From the NCBI GenBank assembly GCA_964017045.1, contig OZ024794.1:34825182-34889181 (forward strand): a DNA stretch of 64,000 nucleotides, given 5' to 3'. This DNA is from Omphiscola glabra. Its lineage: Eukaryota; Mollusca; Gastropoda; Lymnaeidae. The notes under the pieces were generated by a model, which was not told the origin of the DNA, did no database searches, and saw nothing but the letters and a program-made list of their open reading frames with translations. Shown one piece after another: positions 12,606 to 54,400 of the stretch. Positions within the stretch are counted from its first letter, which is position 1. Each line of letters starts with the position of its first letter. The translations under genes and the position numbers were made by a program.

Positions 12606-13489
12606 AGTAAGACATATTAATTTCAAGGGAGGGGCACCTAACCCCCCTCCCCCAAACCTTGAACATACTGTCTTATGGGCGCCACGGGCACTCTGTCCAT
12701 ATTATCCGAGTAAGACAGTCACTGACACCAAAGGCGGAAGTTTTATTTTGTAGATGCAATTTGAAGAAATATGCACACAGCAATCTTTGCCTCATTTTTT
12801 TTTAATGGTTTTACACGTTCATGCGTCTGCTAAGGAGGATCAGGCGAACCGGAAATGGGATGTGCTGATCATGAAGAAGATATACACCTTTTTTTCCGCG
12901 AGTATTTTAAAAAAAAAACTACTCTTACATTTGAAAATAATTCCTTTTCTTGTAGAAAGTTAAAATTGAAAATAAATAAGTTCTGCAATCTTCAGCACCC
13001 TGAGGAAGAAGTAAACGCTTTTAATTTTCTTCTAGAATCTAATGAGGCAGAAATGTTACAAATAATATTTTAATCAAATGGTTGTGCGTGTGGGATAGAG
13101 GGTGTGCTGTTGTTGTTGTTGTTTTTTGTGTGGTGTGTGCTGTGTGTGTGTGTGTGTTTTAAGGGCTTTTGTAGAGCTGAATATCGTGTTACTTTAGATT
13201 TGATCAAAGTTGTGCTGGAACTCACTTGAAGGTTAAAATATAACGTTTTAAAATGATGAGCATTTTGAGAATATAAAAGGAATATACCGACTTCATGGAC
13301 TAATGACGTCACACAATCTAATGCTCCGTTCACGGGTTGGGATTTTTGTTTCCTTGAGTCCTAAATAAGTTATGATAAATACGTTACCATTTTTGGTATG
13401 ACAAACATTTTAACACTGTCTTAAGCTTGCATTTTAAAAATAATCATACATTTAAAAAAATAATAATGGCTAAAATAATAAACTCATCA
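12606..13489. other. Unique DNA with GT-rich patch, no gene recognised
   Basis: 12,630-12,655 can form a G/C-rich hairpin. 13,085-13,157 is rich in TTG and GT repeats. An open frame at 12,855-13,073 has codon-like texture (ends HPEEEVNAFNFLLESNEAEM) but no match I know and no clear splice sites; possibly a gene or transposon fragment. Confidence 0.45.
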
Positions 13490-13553
13490 AAAACACCACC
13501 AACAACAACAACATCACCAACAACAACAACATCACCAACAACAACAACAACAA
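13490..13553. repeat. (AAC)n/(ACC)n trinucleotide repeat
   Basis: CACCAACAACAACAACAT repeated with small variations. Confidence 0.9.
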
Positions 13554-15500
13554 CCATTCAACTATTTTAAACCTATGAAACGTATATAATAATAGAACTG
13601 AAAGCATTTTTTTACTATTAAATTTCAACGGGTGATTCTCATCAATTTAACAACTATTTACAAGTTACAATTCATGGCATTGGAATGCCCACACGATAGG
13701 GCGAGTCGGCATTAAGAATCATTGTTTTTAAAAAAAAATATTACACAGCGCAGGTTTTCCATAATCTAACCAGTACAATTATTTTATTTTTTCATTTTTA
13801 TGTGTGATATTGCACAGCCTGGTTCTCCTCCTCCCCTCTCCCACACCCCACACTCGTACCCGTCGCTCGACTCCGCCCCTGACAATGACTATGCTGAGTT
13901 AGGATTTCTTCTCTGATCTCACGAAACTCGACGAAAGGATTTAACAGGGAGGTGAGTAAACTCGACAGGTGTGTGGGTGGTGGGGGGGTTGGTTGGGTAC
14001 ATCAAGATGGCGTCTGATTCATGAATGGAAGGGGAGACGAAGAAGAATGTTTAGGGCTGAATTCCAGCAGCCCCCACTGAAATTGTTCCTCACTGACATA
14101 TCAAATGTTGACGCGTAAACATCGGGGATTCCCGAAATCTGGCGGCGCTTGACAGGGTGAAGAAAAATGTTGCAATGCTTAGCCGTTGGGGAAAAAAGAC
14201 ACGTTGAAAAGGAAAATTGAGTGTACGTTACGTAAATAGTGTTATATATTATTTGATGTATGGGGGGGGGGTCTTACTCTTTTTTAAACTGCACCTCAGT
14301 TTGACTATTTGTATAATTGTTTGTTTGTGTGAATGTTTGAGTTTGTTGCTTTAAAAAATAATCATTTTAACGTTAGATTTGGATATATGATGAAAATAGA
14401 TTTTTGAAGTGTGTACATCAGATTGACGATAGTTACAAATACATGGATGTGATTGGAGGTTACTAGAAATTGCAAAGGTTTTCTTTACAGTTTAAAAAAA
14501 CTTTTAAATTACTTTTTCATGGTGCTAGATTTTCATAGGGACTTCAATTTCATTGGGACTTCGATTTCATGGGGACTTCAGTTTCATCGGGACTAAAGTC
14601 ATAATAGTCCCCCCCCCCCCCCCCCCCCCCAATGAAAGATTTTCAAGACGAACATTTCTCTTTCTGTTTATTCAGGTAAATTTCCCGATACTTATACAAG
14701 CATATTTCAAACGTATCATTAATTATTTCTAAATAAGTGGACAACCTTTGAAATGAACTATCAATTTTATACAGAGGGTTTTGATTCATTCTTGTGACAT
14801 AATATTCCATTTTGTTAAATATAATGAAATCTTTCCAAATTATCTGACTTAATATTTATGCGTACTGATCCACCAAGGAATGCATTCATAGACTAGTGAC
14901 ACAAATTATCCCATCGCATGGAAATGGCGGACGGACACACGTGTCGGGGCCGTCCATTAATTAGTCCAAACACAGAACTCTACAGACTGGGAGTCCTCCT
15001 GTGGCTTAGCATCTCTAAAATACCTGGACCAGGCCCGTAAGAAACATTGTGCGGAATGAGCAGTGCTCGCACCGAGAGGGACGTGACAGCCAGCACACGT
15101 CTGCTGGGATGAGAAGGTTACATCAACAGCTTACTCCCTCCCTCTCGCACTCTCTCTCCTCCTGGTCGTAAACGTGGACTAAACTCCCACATATTGTCTC
15201 GAGATCGCACAACAACTTATCCGTGTTTACACATGTGCGGTGCTTGTGTGTGTGAGAATTTAAATGTGCAAGAGGCTTGATTCAAGTCTTGTGTCTGAGT
15301 GTTCTCTCGTCTGAAGGAATGTTGTGAAACTAGCCGGACGTTAATTGGCTCAATTCAATGTGGATTTAAAGAAGACGAGATTTTAAAAAAAGGTGCTTAT
15401 AAAAATTTTTAACAAAACATTTTCTTGTGGTCGATGGAGAGTCTATAAAGAATTCCTGGAATTTAAACAGCTTAGGGGAAATTTTAGTTGAAGAAAAAAA
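13554..15500 (+). other. Upstream region of the LOXL2-like gene
   Basis: No coding exon is visible. It probably contains the promoter and 5' untranslated region of the lysyl oxidase gene, but no TATA box or initiator can be fixed. Landmarks: three 21-22-bp repeats around GGGACTTC (14,535-14,590) and a homopolymer C tract (about 14,610-14,631). A non-coding first exon could lie here. Confidence 0.45.
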
Positions 15501-45186
<29,686 letters not shown>

Positions 45187-45222
45187 GGCTCTGCATGGGT
45201 GGTGTTTTTTGTTTTGTTTTTT

Positions 45223-45233
45223 AATAAAATAAA
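45223..45233 (+). promoter_or_regulatory. Overlapping polyadenylation signals (AATAAA twice) of the LOXL2-like gene
   Basis: Two AATAAA hexamers 37-47 nt after the stop codon, so the 3' untranslated region could be very short. Confidence 0.7.
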
Positions 45234-45559
45234 TCCATAAGAAAGGTTCAATATTGTTCTTGTTAACGTCCACCATCTTGTTTAGTTGAAGTGTTCAAAT
45301 CGAAATGTTAATTAGTATCTCATCGTCAGAACATTAGTTCATTTTGAACGTTTTAAAATTTAGTTTCGAAACCCCCGTGAGGATGATTATACCTTAAAAA
45401 TGTTTTTTCTCTCGTTGACTGATTAATATGGTCTGTTCTGTGGACCTCTTATTCACTGTGTCAGAGTTGAGTTTTCTAACATTTAGATTTGAGAGGTTGT
45501 GGGGCATATTAGTGTCTTCAGATCAATAAACAGTGGGTGGTTTGGCGCCAACCTCTCTA

Positions 45560-46015
45560 CCCACTTCTCTCTCACTCTCTTTTTTTTCTCTCTCTCCCTC
45601 TTTCTCTATCTCTCTTTCTCTGTGTCTCTCTTCCTCTCTCTCTCTCTTTCTCTTTCTCTCTCTTTCTCTCTCTCTCTTTCTCTCTCTCTTTATCTCTCTC
45701 TCTTTCTCTCTCTCTGTCTCTCTTTCTCTCTGTCTCTTTCTCTCCTTCTCTCTATATCTCTCTCTCACTTTCTCTCTATCTCTGTCTTTCTTTCTCTCTC
45801 TCTATATCTCTCTCGCTCTCTCTTTCTCTCTCTTTCTCTCTCTCAGTGTCTCTCTCTTTCTTTCTCTCTCTCTATCTCTCTCTCTATGTCTCTCTCTTTC
45901 TTTCTCTCTCTCTATCTCTCTCTCGCTCTCTCTTTCTCTCTCTCTTTCTCTCTCTCTTTCTCTTTCTCCCTCTCTTCTCTGTCTCTCTCTCTTTCTTTCT
46001 CTCTCTCTCTCTCTC
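45560..46015. repeat. Imperfect polypyrimidine tract (CT/CTTT), about 450 bp
   Basis: TCTC-rich DNA interrupted by single A, G and TTT. Open frames rich in Ser/Leu/Phe (plus) or Arg/Glu (minus) are artefacts. Confidence 0.93.
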
Positions 46016-47875
46016 ATAGAAAATATAAAATACATGTGTTCAGCACATTTAGAATCAATGTAAAACTATTGGGTCATCATTTCCCAACCCTCTCTTTTCT
46101 TTCCTTTCTTTTTACTGTGATGGTCATGTTATTGGTTGTTAACGTGTCCTGATTCCTTTCAACAACAACAGCAATGACTGTACTAGACAGGATTTCTAAT
46201 CCTAAATCAACTTTGTTCATCCAGTAAAATAGCTCTATACACCGGTACTGTAAGTGGAGTTTTTATGAGCAACTTTTTGCTCTCCTCCGATCAAGTCTCA
46301 TTAGACGCTAATGACTTTATTATCATGACCCTGACATTGGGAAAACGTTTCTCGGCATCACTGGCTGATTCCTAGAACCAAGCTCTCCCAACGACAAGGG
46401 GTGGGGGGGTGGGGGGGGGTGCAAATGAGTTATAGCATGGTTAAAATGTAGTGAAAGCTAATTTTTTTTTTTTTTTATGTTGTAAATATGTTCTTTTCAA
46501 CAAATTCATTGCCGCATAGTGTGCTTGTTATATGATCAATAAAAAAATAATATAGTAATCTTATTTCGCTTAATGTTAATTTGTTCTTTTTTTTTTTTTT
46601 CTGTCAAAACAATGGTCAAAAAGCTTTTACTTAAGGGAGTGAAAATAAATTTATGCATTGAATGAATTTAAATCCTTGTTTTAAATTTCGTTTACGTTTT
46701 AATGCCCATAAGGCTGTCTGATACCCCATTCATAAATTGTTGTACACTATAATTTCAAAGTTCCTTGAAATATTTTTGTTTTCGTCTGATCAGGGGCGTC
46801 TACGCGGGGGGGGGGGGGGGGGGGGAAGGAAGCAGTTTCTTCCGATCTGGGTTGGAACATTCGATTAATTTAAAGAATTAAAACCAAAATAACAATTATA
46901 GGCCTACTATTATACACCGTAATGTGGTTTTGAAAATTTAATTTATTTTAAGATTTGGCTCGGGTGTTGAACAATATGTAGGAAAGGACTGAAAACCAGA
47001 ATACAAAGAAAAACAATATATCAAAGCTAGTGATACTAACAGTATTCAACTGAATTGTATCTTTAAATGTATATAAAAATTAAAAAATCAAATAGAAATA
47101 AAAAACAATATCAGCTTACAGCATAGCAAGTGTATAAGTATACGCTTCGAAAGATACAGATATCAAATTACACACACACGCACACATGAAGAGAACAATC
47201 TGCTTCGGTCGACAAATCTTGGAACCCTCCAGAAAAGAAATTCTAGACATTGCGTCACATGCTAGCCTTTTTTTTTTATAACTGATTCGAACGTAAACAA
47301 CCTTTTCCCAATCAAGGGAGTGGTGGGTAAAAAGGATTGGTGCAACACATTTAATCGGTGACGTAAATATCAATACAAATTTTGAAAAAAAACTAAAAAC
47401 AAAATTTTCTTATAAATCCTTTATAAAATGTTACCGCACTTTTTTCCCTGCCCCTGAAATATATAATATTTCGATGACCCAACCGCATTTATACCGCAGC
47501 TATATTTCATCAACTATTTCAGAAAAGCAAAAGAAAGAATTACGCACCAAACGCACTTGGGATCTTTTTTTTTTAAAATCGCACTCATTTAGCTCAGTTC
47601 CCAGGAATTTTTTCCTTCATATTTTCATTGGAAAAACAAGGGGAAAAAATATTTTTTTGGGAATAGAGGATGGTGCTGGCTATTAGACAGAAGTGTTGTC
47701 GTCTGCAACTTAAGTCTATGTGCAAAGTTTCAGCCCGATAGCCTAACGGGGCGTGGGTCGTATAGCCGTCCGACGTTTTTGCCTGCGCCACCCAGCCACT
47801 AACGAACAAAAGCGAAGTGAATTTAAAGGATTTTAAAAGTGGGAGGGGTTAGGTAAGGTTGAAGGTCACGGCTTG
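46016..47875. other. Intergenic DNA after the LOXL2-like gene, no gene recognised
   Basis: AT-rich. Contains a lone MITE end CAGGGGCGTCTACGC (46,793) running into a G homopolymer (46,807-46,825), and another G-rich patch near 46,400-46,420. Short open frames at 47,116-47,686 lack identity. Confidence 0.45.
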
Positions 47876-48335
47876 TGCTGAACAAAAAAAATATGTCACG
47901 GCTTGTGCTGAACAAAAATATGTCACGGCTTGTGCTGAACAAAAAAAAACATGTCACGGCTTGTGCTGAACAAAAAAAAATATGTCACGGCTTGTGCTGA
48001 ACAAAAAACATGTCACGGCTTGTGCTGAACAAAAAACATGTCACAGCTTGTGCTGAACAAAAAAAATATGTCACGGCTTGTGCTGAACAAAAAAAATATG
48101 TCACAGCTTGTGCTGAACAAAAAAAACATGTCACAGCTTGTGCTGAACAAAAAAAATATGTCACGGCTTGTGCTGAACAAAAAAAAAACATGTCACAGCT
48201 TGTGCTGAACAAAAAAATATGTCACGGCTTGTGCTGAACAAAAAAACATGTCACAGCTTTTGCTGAACAAAAAAACAGGTCACGGCTTGTGCTGAACAAA
48301 AAACATGTCACGGCTTGTGCTGAACAAAAAAAATT
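47871..48335. repeat. 27-bp minisatellite, about 17 copies
   Basis: Unit TGTCACGGCTTGTGCTGAAC followed by a variable A-run (5-9 A) and YA. Unrelated in sequence to the 27-bp array at the window start. Confidence 0.93.
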
Positions 48336-48519
48336 CTGTAAATACACAGACTAACACACCCACTAAAATTCATTTTTGTAAAGAATCACAGTGTTTGATC
48401 ATTTGGTTCGCTGAAAAATGTTAAACAGTTTCTTATAAATCGTGTGGTATTATCATTGAGCGGTCAACAATGTCCTTACAATTTTTTAACATATTACTAA
48501 ATACATATTCAAAGTGAAT

Positions 48520-48830
48520 GACTGGTACGACCCAAGACAAAGACAAATCAGGGACTGTGGAAATATTCACATGTTTTTTTTATATAAATCTGGACTGTGA
48601 GAAGTCCAAAAACCTTTACGAATTTGCACTAAAAGCTTTAAGTGTATTCGGAACCACTTGTATAACTGAACAGACATTTGCAATAATGAATATTCATAAA
48701 TGCAAGCAACGCTCGTGATTGAGTGATGATCATTTGGAAGACATCCCGAGAACAGCCACTTCCAATACATCTCCTGAATACGACAAACTTCTTACCCAAA
48801 AACGATGCAATGTGTCATATTAATAATGCT
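48520..48830 (+). pseudogene. hAT transposase C-terminus remnant
   Basis: KALSVFGTTCITEQTFAIMN, then HKCKQRS, stop, LSDDHLEDI and EYDKLLTQKRCNVS: the C-terminal dimerisation block of GTF2IRD2/ZBED-like hAT transposases (usual pattern FGSTYxCEQTFSxMKxxKSxxRSRLTDEHL). One in-frame stop. The 27-bp array ends about 185 bp upstream. Confidence 0.85.
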
Positions 48831-49379
48831 GACAAACTACATTAAATTTAATTCGTAAGTAACGAAATATTCTTAATCTCTTATTTGTATTACGGTTCTG
48901 GTGTGACTCGTGGATTGCTTCCTAATTGACTGCTTCGTAATCAGCGAATTTGGTATTGAGAGTGTATTACAAATAATTCTAAATGTTTGAAAGAAAGTAT
49001 GGTTCAATAATGAGTTCAATAGCGCGCTAAATATTATTTCGGATAACTACGCTAAATGATTATTTTTAACATAACGCAACTGCGTTTGGCGCGTAATATT
49101 TTCTTTTCGGAAAATGAAATTGTCTCATTTTAAGTATGAAGTAAAAAATATTCGGTTTAAAGTGTTTGGGACATCAGAATATTTAATACAGTTCATGGGA
49201 GTGCAATAAAAAGTGTGCAGTGACGTATCATTGGGAAAGAGGTGTATAAAAAATTGGGGATTCTTAAATGTGCGCTACTCGAGTTCATGTTTTATCAAGT
49301 AACTTAAGTAGATGGGACGTTAACGCATTGCTACCGCCAATGTTTGTCGGGCTATATTATCTAATTATTATTATTTTCT
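48831..49379. other. Unique intergenic DNA
   Basis: AT-rich; nothing recognised. Confidence 0.4.
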
Positions 49380-49386
49380 TAATCTT

Positions 49387-49472
49387 TCCCCCCTGTCAAA
49401 TTTTCTTTCGGCCCGCACAAGTTTTCATAAAGTATTAAGGCCCGCCTTACATTTTGAGTTGTGCAGGCCTGA
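49387..49472. mobile_element. Right half of a CAGGCCTGCAC-family MITE
   Basis: CATAAAGTATTAAGGCCCGCC and GTTGTGCAGGCCTG match 28,680-28,725; the left half is missing. Confidence 0.78.
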
Positions 49473-49698
49473 TAGAGATAAATAAAATCTTTGTTGATAC
49501 AAAAAAATTCATGTTGCTTAACCAGAGATTTTCTTAAATTGAAGACCTTCGTGCTAAAAGTACTTAAGTCACAAAGTACAAATTTTGATTTAATCAAGTT
49601 CAAATATTCTATTCATCTATAAAATGTGACCATTTTCATATCTTGTGTTGTTAAATTAAAGGACTTAGGCACATGTTAACGTGTTTACATTTCTGCAG

Positions 49699-50291
49699 TG
49701 CACTGGCTAAACCGGATAAGAAAAGATCACAGTTTAGATCAACGGTGGCCAAACCGCGGCTCTCGAGCCGCATGCGGCTCTTCTGTGTTCACATTGCGGC
49801 TCACGAACAATTTATAAAATTAAAACTTTTCGTTTGAAATATATAATATGAAAAATAAATGAAAGTTTAAAAAAAAAATACTATTCATAAATTTTAAATA
49901 TTTAAATAGTTGTTAATTGTGTAACTGTAACGCATATATTTCTTCAATTGTGTAACTGTAACGCATATATTTCTTCAATTGTGTAACTGTAACGCATATA
50001 TTACGGTTAGGGTTAAAACAATTGAAATGTTTAAATCATTAAATTCGAATAAAAAGTATTTTTTTTTTTTAAATCACAAAAGGAATTTTTCATTGCGAGT
50101 GGGGTCGTGACCCATAGTGCTTCAATGCGGCTCTCAGCAATTTATTTTTATTTTAAAAATGGCTCTCAGTTACTACAGGTCTGGCCACCACTGGTGTAGA
50201 TTGATTTCTACAAAATATTTGACTGAAGTACTTTTAGCACCAGTGTCTTTAATTGTCCGAAGGGTCCTAACTGCAACTACGGAATTAGATG
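49699..50291 (+). pseudogene. Possible exon of an unrecognised gene, split by a hAT MITE
   Basis: If the MITE at 49,740-50,193 and one copy of its target duplication are removed, 49,699-49,739 plus 50,202-50,291 form one open 131-nt segment between an acceptor (TTTCTGCAG) and a donor (G|GTATGT). Its reading (KKRSQFRLISTKYLTEVLLA, then PVSLIVRRVLTATTELD) joins in phase to the exon at 50,904. Chance is not excluded: 43 open codons are only modest evidence. As it stands the exon would be interrupted, unless a splice acceptor in the MITE (CTACAG at about 50,178) is used; the frame from there is open. Confidence 0.35.
49740..50193. mobile_element. hAT-like MITE, 454 bp (CARYGGTGGCCAAAC family)
   Basis: Left end CAACGGTGGCCAAACCGCGG, right end (other strand) CAGTGGTGGCCAGACC. 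Flanking octamers GTTTAGAT (49,732-49,739) and GTGTAGAT (50,194-50,201) agree at seven of eight. Inside, a 31-bp block with TTGTGTAACTGTAACGCATA is repeated three times (about 49,912-50,000). Confidence 0.86.
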
Positions 50292-50524
50292 GTATGTAGG
50301 GGCTGCAGTTGATATATTTTTTTAAAGTAATTAAACTAACACCTTTCTAGGACATTTTTTAGCCACGATCAACTAAGAAGAAATTAACACAAATGTGTTG
50401 TGTAGCTGTGTTACCCTCTCAACCACATTTATATAACATAATCCTTAACTTTAGCATAACTGTTTCAGTACCCTGTGTATTTTTACTTCTATTGAAACAC
50501 AATGACCAAATGTCAATTACTTGA

Positions 50525-50880
50525 TATTATGGAAGCTACAGATCTAATGGAGATTATGTTGTGGAAGCTACAGATCTGAAAGAGATTATGTCGTGGACTA
50601 CAGATCTGATGGAGATTAGGTCGTGGAAGCTACGGATCTGAAGGAGATTATGTCGTGGAAGCTACAGATCTGATGGAGATTGGGTCGTGGAAGCTACAGA
50701 TCGGATGGAGATTAGGTCGTGGAAGCTAAAAATTTAATAGAGATTATGTCAAGGAAGCTACAGATCTAATGGAGATTATGTCAAGGAAACTACAGATCTG
50801 ATGGAGATTATGTCATGGAAGGTAAAGATCTGGTGGAGATTATGTCATGGGAGCTACAGATCTGATGGAAATCATGCAGT
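50525..50880. repeat. 32-bp minisatellite, about 11 copies
   Basis: Unit: GGAAGCTACAGATCTGATGG, AGATTATGTCGT. It ends about 24 bp before the exon at 50,904. Confidence 0.9.
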
Positions 50881-50903
50881 GAAAGCTGATTATAAACAAA
50901 CAG

Positions 50904-51001
50904 AACTGCATGCTCTAGTACGGGGGTTCTCAGAGTCCAACCCGCGAGACCATTTCACCCTCACAGTCGACAAAAAACGACAATCGACAATTTACGAAAA
51001 G
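50904..51001 (+). CDS. Exon of an unrecognised gene (penultimate)
   Basis: 98 nt between acceptor ATAAACAAACAG and donor G|GTAAGA. Encodes LHALVRGFSESNPRDHFTLT, then VDKKRQSTIYEK. Phase 0 out joins the next exon exactly. Codon use is more balanced than in the AT-rich surroundings. I cannot assign a family. The acceptor lacks a strong pyrimidine tract. It lies on the same strand as the LOXL2-like gene and EXOSC1, between them. Confidence 0.55.
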
Positions 51002-51196
51002 GTAAGAATTATAAATATTTACCGTAATTTTTTTTAAAGTAAGTTCCGTTAATTTTTTTTAAAGCAAGTAAAGCAAATTAGAAAATTGCTTTTCGTTCAA
51101 TAAAGTTAGAAAACTAAAACATCTATGAACTATGGAATTAAAATAAAGTTAATGCTAACTATTATTTATTAATTTTTTTTTTAAATGTAATCTTAG

Positions 51197-51412
51197 CGTT
51201 ACGTCGAATTAACGCCACAGTGGCGTATGGTACAATACGGGTGCTACGGCTATGTTGGCCGTGATTACATAAGTATAGAAGAAAGTCATCGTAGCATAGC
51301 CACCGGGGGCAGTTGGTCCGGCCATCTGAACAAGTCCGAAACTAAAATATGGCGCTTGGGCCGAAAAGCTTCAGTACCCCTCAACACTGCCTTAGGAGGA
51401 CGGGTTATCTAA
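51197..51412 (+). CDS. Terminal exon of an unrecognised gene
   Basis: 71 codons plus TAA, open from an acceptor (GTAATCTTAG). Encodes RYVELTPQWRMVQYGCYGYV, GRDYISIEESHRSIATGGSW, SGHLNKSETKIWRLG and ends GGRVI. G+C is clearly higher than the flanking intron. Soluble, beta-rich looking, aromatic-rich, one cysteine; no transmembrane segment. Function unknown. Upstream exons, including the start, were not found with confidence. A candidate polyadenylation signal AATAAA is at 52,090-52,095. Confidence 0.6.
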   Translation, partial: RYVELTPQWRMVQYGCYGYVGRDYISIEESHRSIATGGSWSGHLNKSETKIWRLGRKASVPLNTALGGRVI

Positions 51413-54400
51413 CGTGGCTCACCACAAGACCCATTCATATATTTTAATCTACCCAGAATCCAATTATTTTATTCTTTACTTAAGTATTTCGTTTATTGTT
51501 TTTAATAGTTTTGTTTTTATTATATTATTTTTATTTATTTAATTTTTGGAGGGGGTGGGCGCGTAAATCCAAAGAATCACTTTCAGGAACTTTGCAGAGA
51601 AAACTGTTTTTCTTTTATGGGCTTTAAATCAAATGTGAGTGCTGGTAACTCCAACATCGTTCACTCTATTTTCAACCACGGCAGTCGACGACTGACTCCC
51701 TCTTTTAAAAAATCAAAAATTTAGGTCACGGTCAATATTTTGTTTTTGTTTAATTTTTTTAAAATATTATTTTAATGCTCGAAAAAATATTTCTCTATCA
51801 CGTGTTGCTTTCCTTTTAAACTAGTAATGGGAAACTGTTCCATGTTGAGTCTAATCTTAGGTTTATGTATCTCAACGTTTTTCCTAAATACCAATCAATT
51901 TTTAATCGGGTTTTTTTTTGTTTTTGACCAAATTCTATTTAGTGATTCATGTATATATAAACACCTTTACTAATGCAAACTCACACATTCAATTTAAGTT
52001 TTTGTTTTGTTGTTGTTTTTTTACATCTGTCACAGATAGTGATCTCTTCTCCTTCCACAACGAATCATGTTTATCCCATATCTGATCAGAATAAATTGTT
52101 CAACCATAGTACTGTGCGGTTGTAGTTTTTTTCAACGTTGGCCAGTCATTGCAGTTTCCAGATTTGGTAATAACAGAAATAGCTCGTGAGATCGATAGCG
52201 CCGTGCTGAGATCGATGGAAATAGAGTAATTTGACAGTCAGATGTTGTTAGATTTGCTTCAAGTTAAGCAGATTTCTTCATTACAAAGGGCCTGCATATT
52301 CCTGACCCCCTCAAATATGCATTAGCTGTATCCCCGATCCCTTATATGTACGTGCAGCCGTGTGCCGAGTGGTTGCTTGGTGGTTGACAGATTTTAAATG
52401 TAGTTTACAAATGCAAGGAAATAATGAAATCTTGACAACTATAGCTATATTTGTTCTTACTATCTGGTAACAAGAAATAGTGCATGAAAAAAGGCGAAGG
52501 AAAGGGGACAATATATGAATAGATATATGTGTACAAGTTATTCAAAGTGGCAGACATTTAAGTATACATATCTAGCAATGAAGATATTGGAAAACTCAGA
52601 ATGTTTTAAAGGGTATCCAAAGTCAATAAACACGTGGGATAACTCTGTACTTTACCGTTTATTCAAATTAGGGCAGTTATTTAAATAATATGGGGAGATA
52701 ACTCTGGATTTAAACGGTTTTTCAAAGTATCACAAAAGTAGTACATAAATAGCAATAGGCATATTCTTCATAACGGGCCATAATCATGTTGGAAAATAAC
52801 GTGGAACACCAACAATGATTAATTATAATGGATAAAAAGTTGAACACCAACGATGACTAATTATAAAAGTAGACCCAACGGGAGAATCGAAAAGGCAAAT
52901 AAAAATAATACGTTAATAATATTTAATTATTAAGAATTCATGTTTGTTTAGCTTACATTTATATAAGTAAACAGTTTTGCACTCCGAATTTATGTCACAT
53001 GTAGGGTGCGTCCAGTACAATCTCAATAACTTTATGTTCGCAAATAACCCGTACCTATTTTAAAACACTGTGTTACTTGATGAATGAGTTAAACTACAAT
53101 TCTGTTACAGCTCTATCGCAATGACATGGTTACACACGCGGATCTATGTAACATTTGAACTAATGGCGGTACATCTAACTCGATCACTATAAAGTATAGA
53201 TTATAATCGTTAGTTGGATACTGGTGTACACGTTAAGTCTGTATTAGACATGACGCATTTCAGCATGTGCAAGGAGTCCGACTTAAATTTATAACAGTTG
53301 TAAACGCGCGCACATGTGGAGTCTATGAAAGATATAGCACATGTCAGAATTTTTAACTATGGCGGTATCATTGTTAAAACACTACTTAACTTGATTAAAG
53401 TCTATAAAAACCACAAAATAAATATACTCTACAAATACAATGATTATAACATGCGTCTCACTTACGAAGCTGCAAGTTGTGACCAGTAACATAAGAACTA
53501 ATGGTGCTTACTATTTTAAAAAAATTATCATTATTAGAAAAACAAAAGGGGGTGTAGGGTGAAAACCTCAAAGTTCGATCATCGACTTCCGACGCCGTCA
53601 TTTTATTTTTTATTTTAATTTAACATGTATTTTTATTATTATTATTTTTAAATTATTGTTATTTTTTATTATTATTATTATTATTTAGAATAGACGAGGG
53701 AAATGAAGAAAAAATAGATGAAGCATACACAAAGTGTTATTAAACAAGATGGAATGTGTAATAGAATGGGTGATGGAATGTGTGATGGAATGTGTGATGC
53801 CCCGTGGAGTGAAATATGAACTTGAATAGGACGACAAGTGGCAGGGTGTGAAATGACAACAACATTAAATTTTAAAAAATTAACATGATGATGGCTTTCC
53901 TCCCTCAGACTTTTCTTTGTTCTCCTTGCTTTTGTCGTTTCCGCTCCTTGGGGAAAATAGCGACCTTTTTTTAGCGTTTGAAGTCGTCTATATCCATTTA
54001 AAATGGGAAATGAGTAAAACACGATAAGATTAAACCTGAAAAAGGAACGAAACAGGGAACAGAATTTTTTTTTTTTTTTTAAATAGCACTTAGCTGAGAA
54101 GCACAATTCTTTTGCTGCCCTTCCGGACACTACTTCTCTATGACTTTTTTTCCCAGGAAAATGTGTGACTTTTTCCGTGACTATTTTTCCTGTGACTTTT
54201 TTTATCAACTCAACACCCTAGCTACGCCACTAAGCCTGATCCCTTCAATATACGACATCACTCTCCATGATCACGATGTATAGGCCTACTGAGACAAAAG
54301 GTCCCGAACCCCTTCCTGCACTAAGTCGACTTAGAGATGTGTTTCAATAATGAGTTTGTAAATAATTATAAAAATTAAACTGTCTGCCTTATTTTTACTC

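Noticed and set aside
47594..47809. Possible tRNA or conserved RNA around 47,715-47,815
   Set aside because: No cloverleaf or internal promoter boxes could be drawn.
50225..50291. Alternative exon reading with FNCPKGPNCNYGIR
   Set aside because: Its exit phase joins the next exon with a stop codon, whereas the other frame joins cleanly.
53681..54208. 175-codon minus-strand frame as a gene
   Set aside because: Composition follows low-complexity flanks, there is no domain and it ends in TTA-rich DNA.
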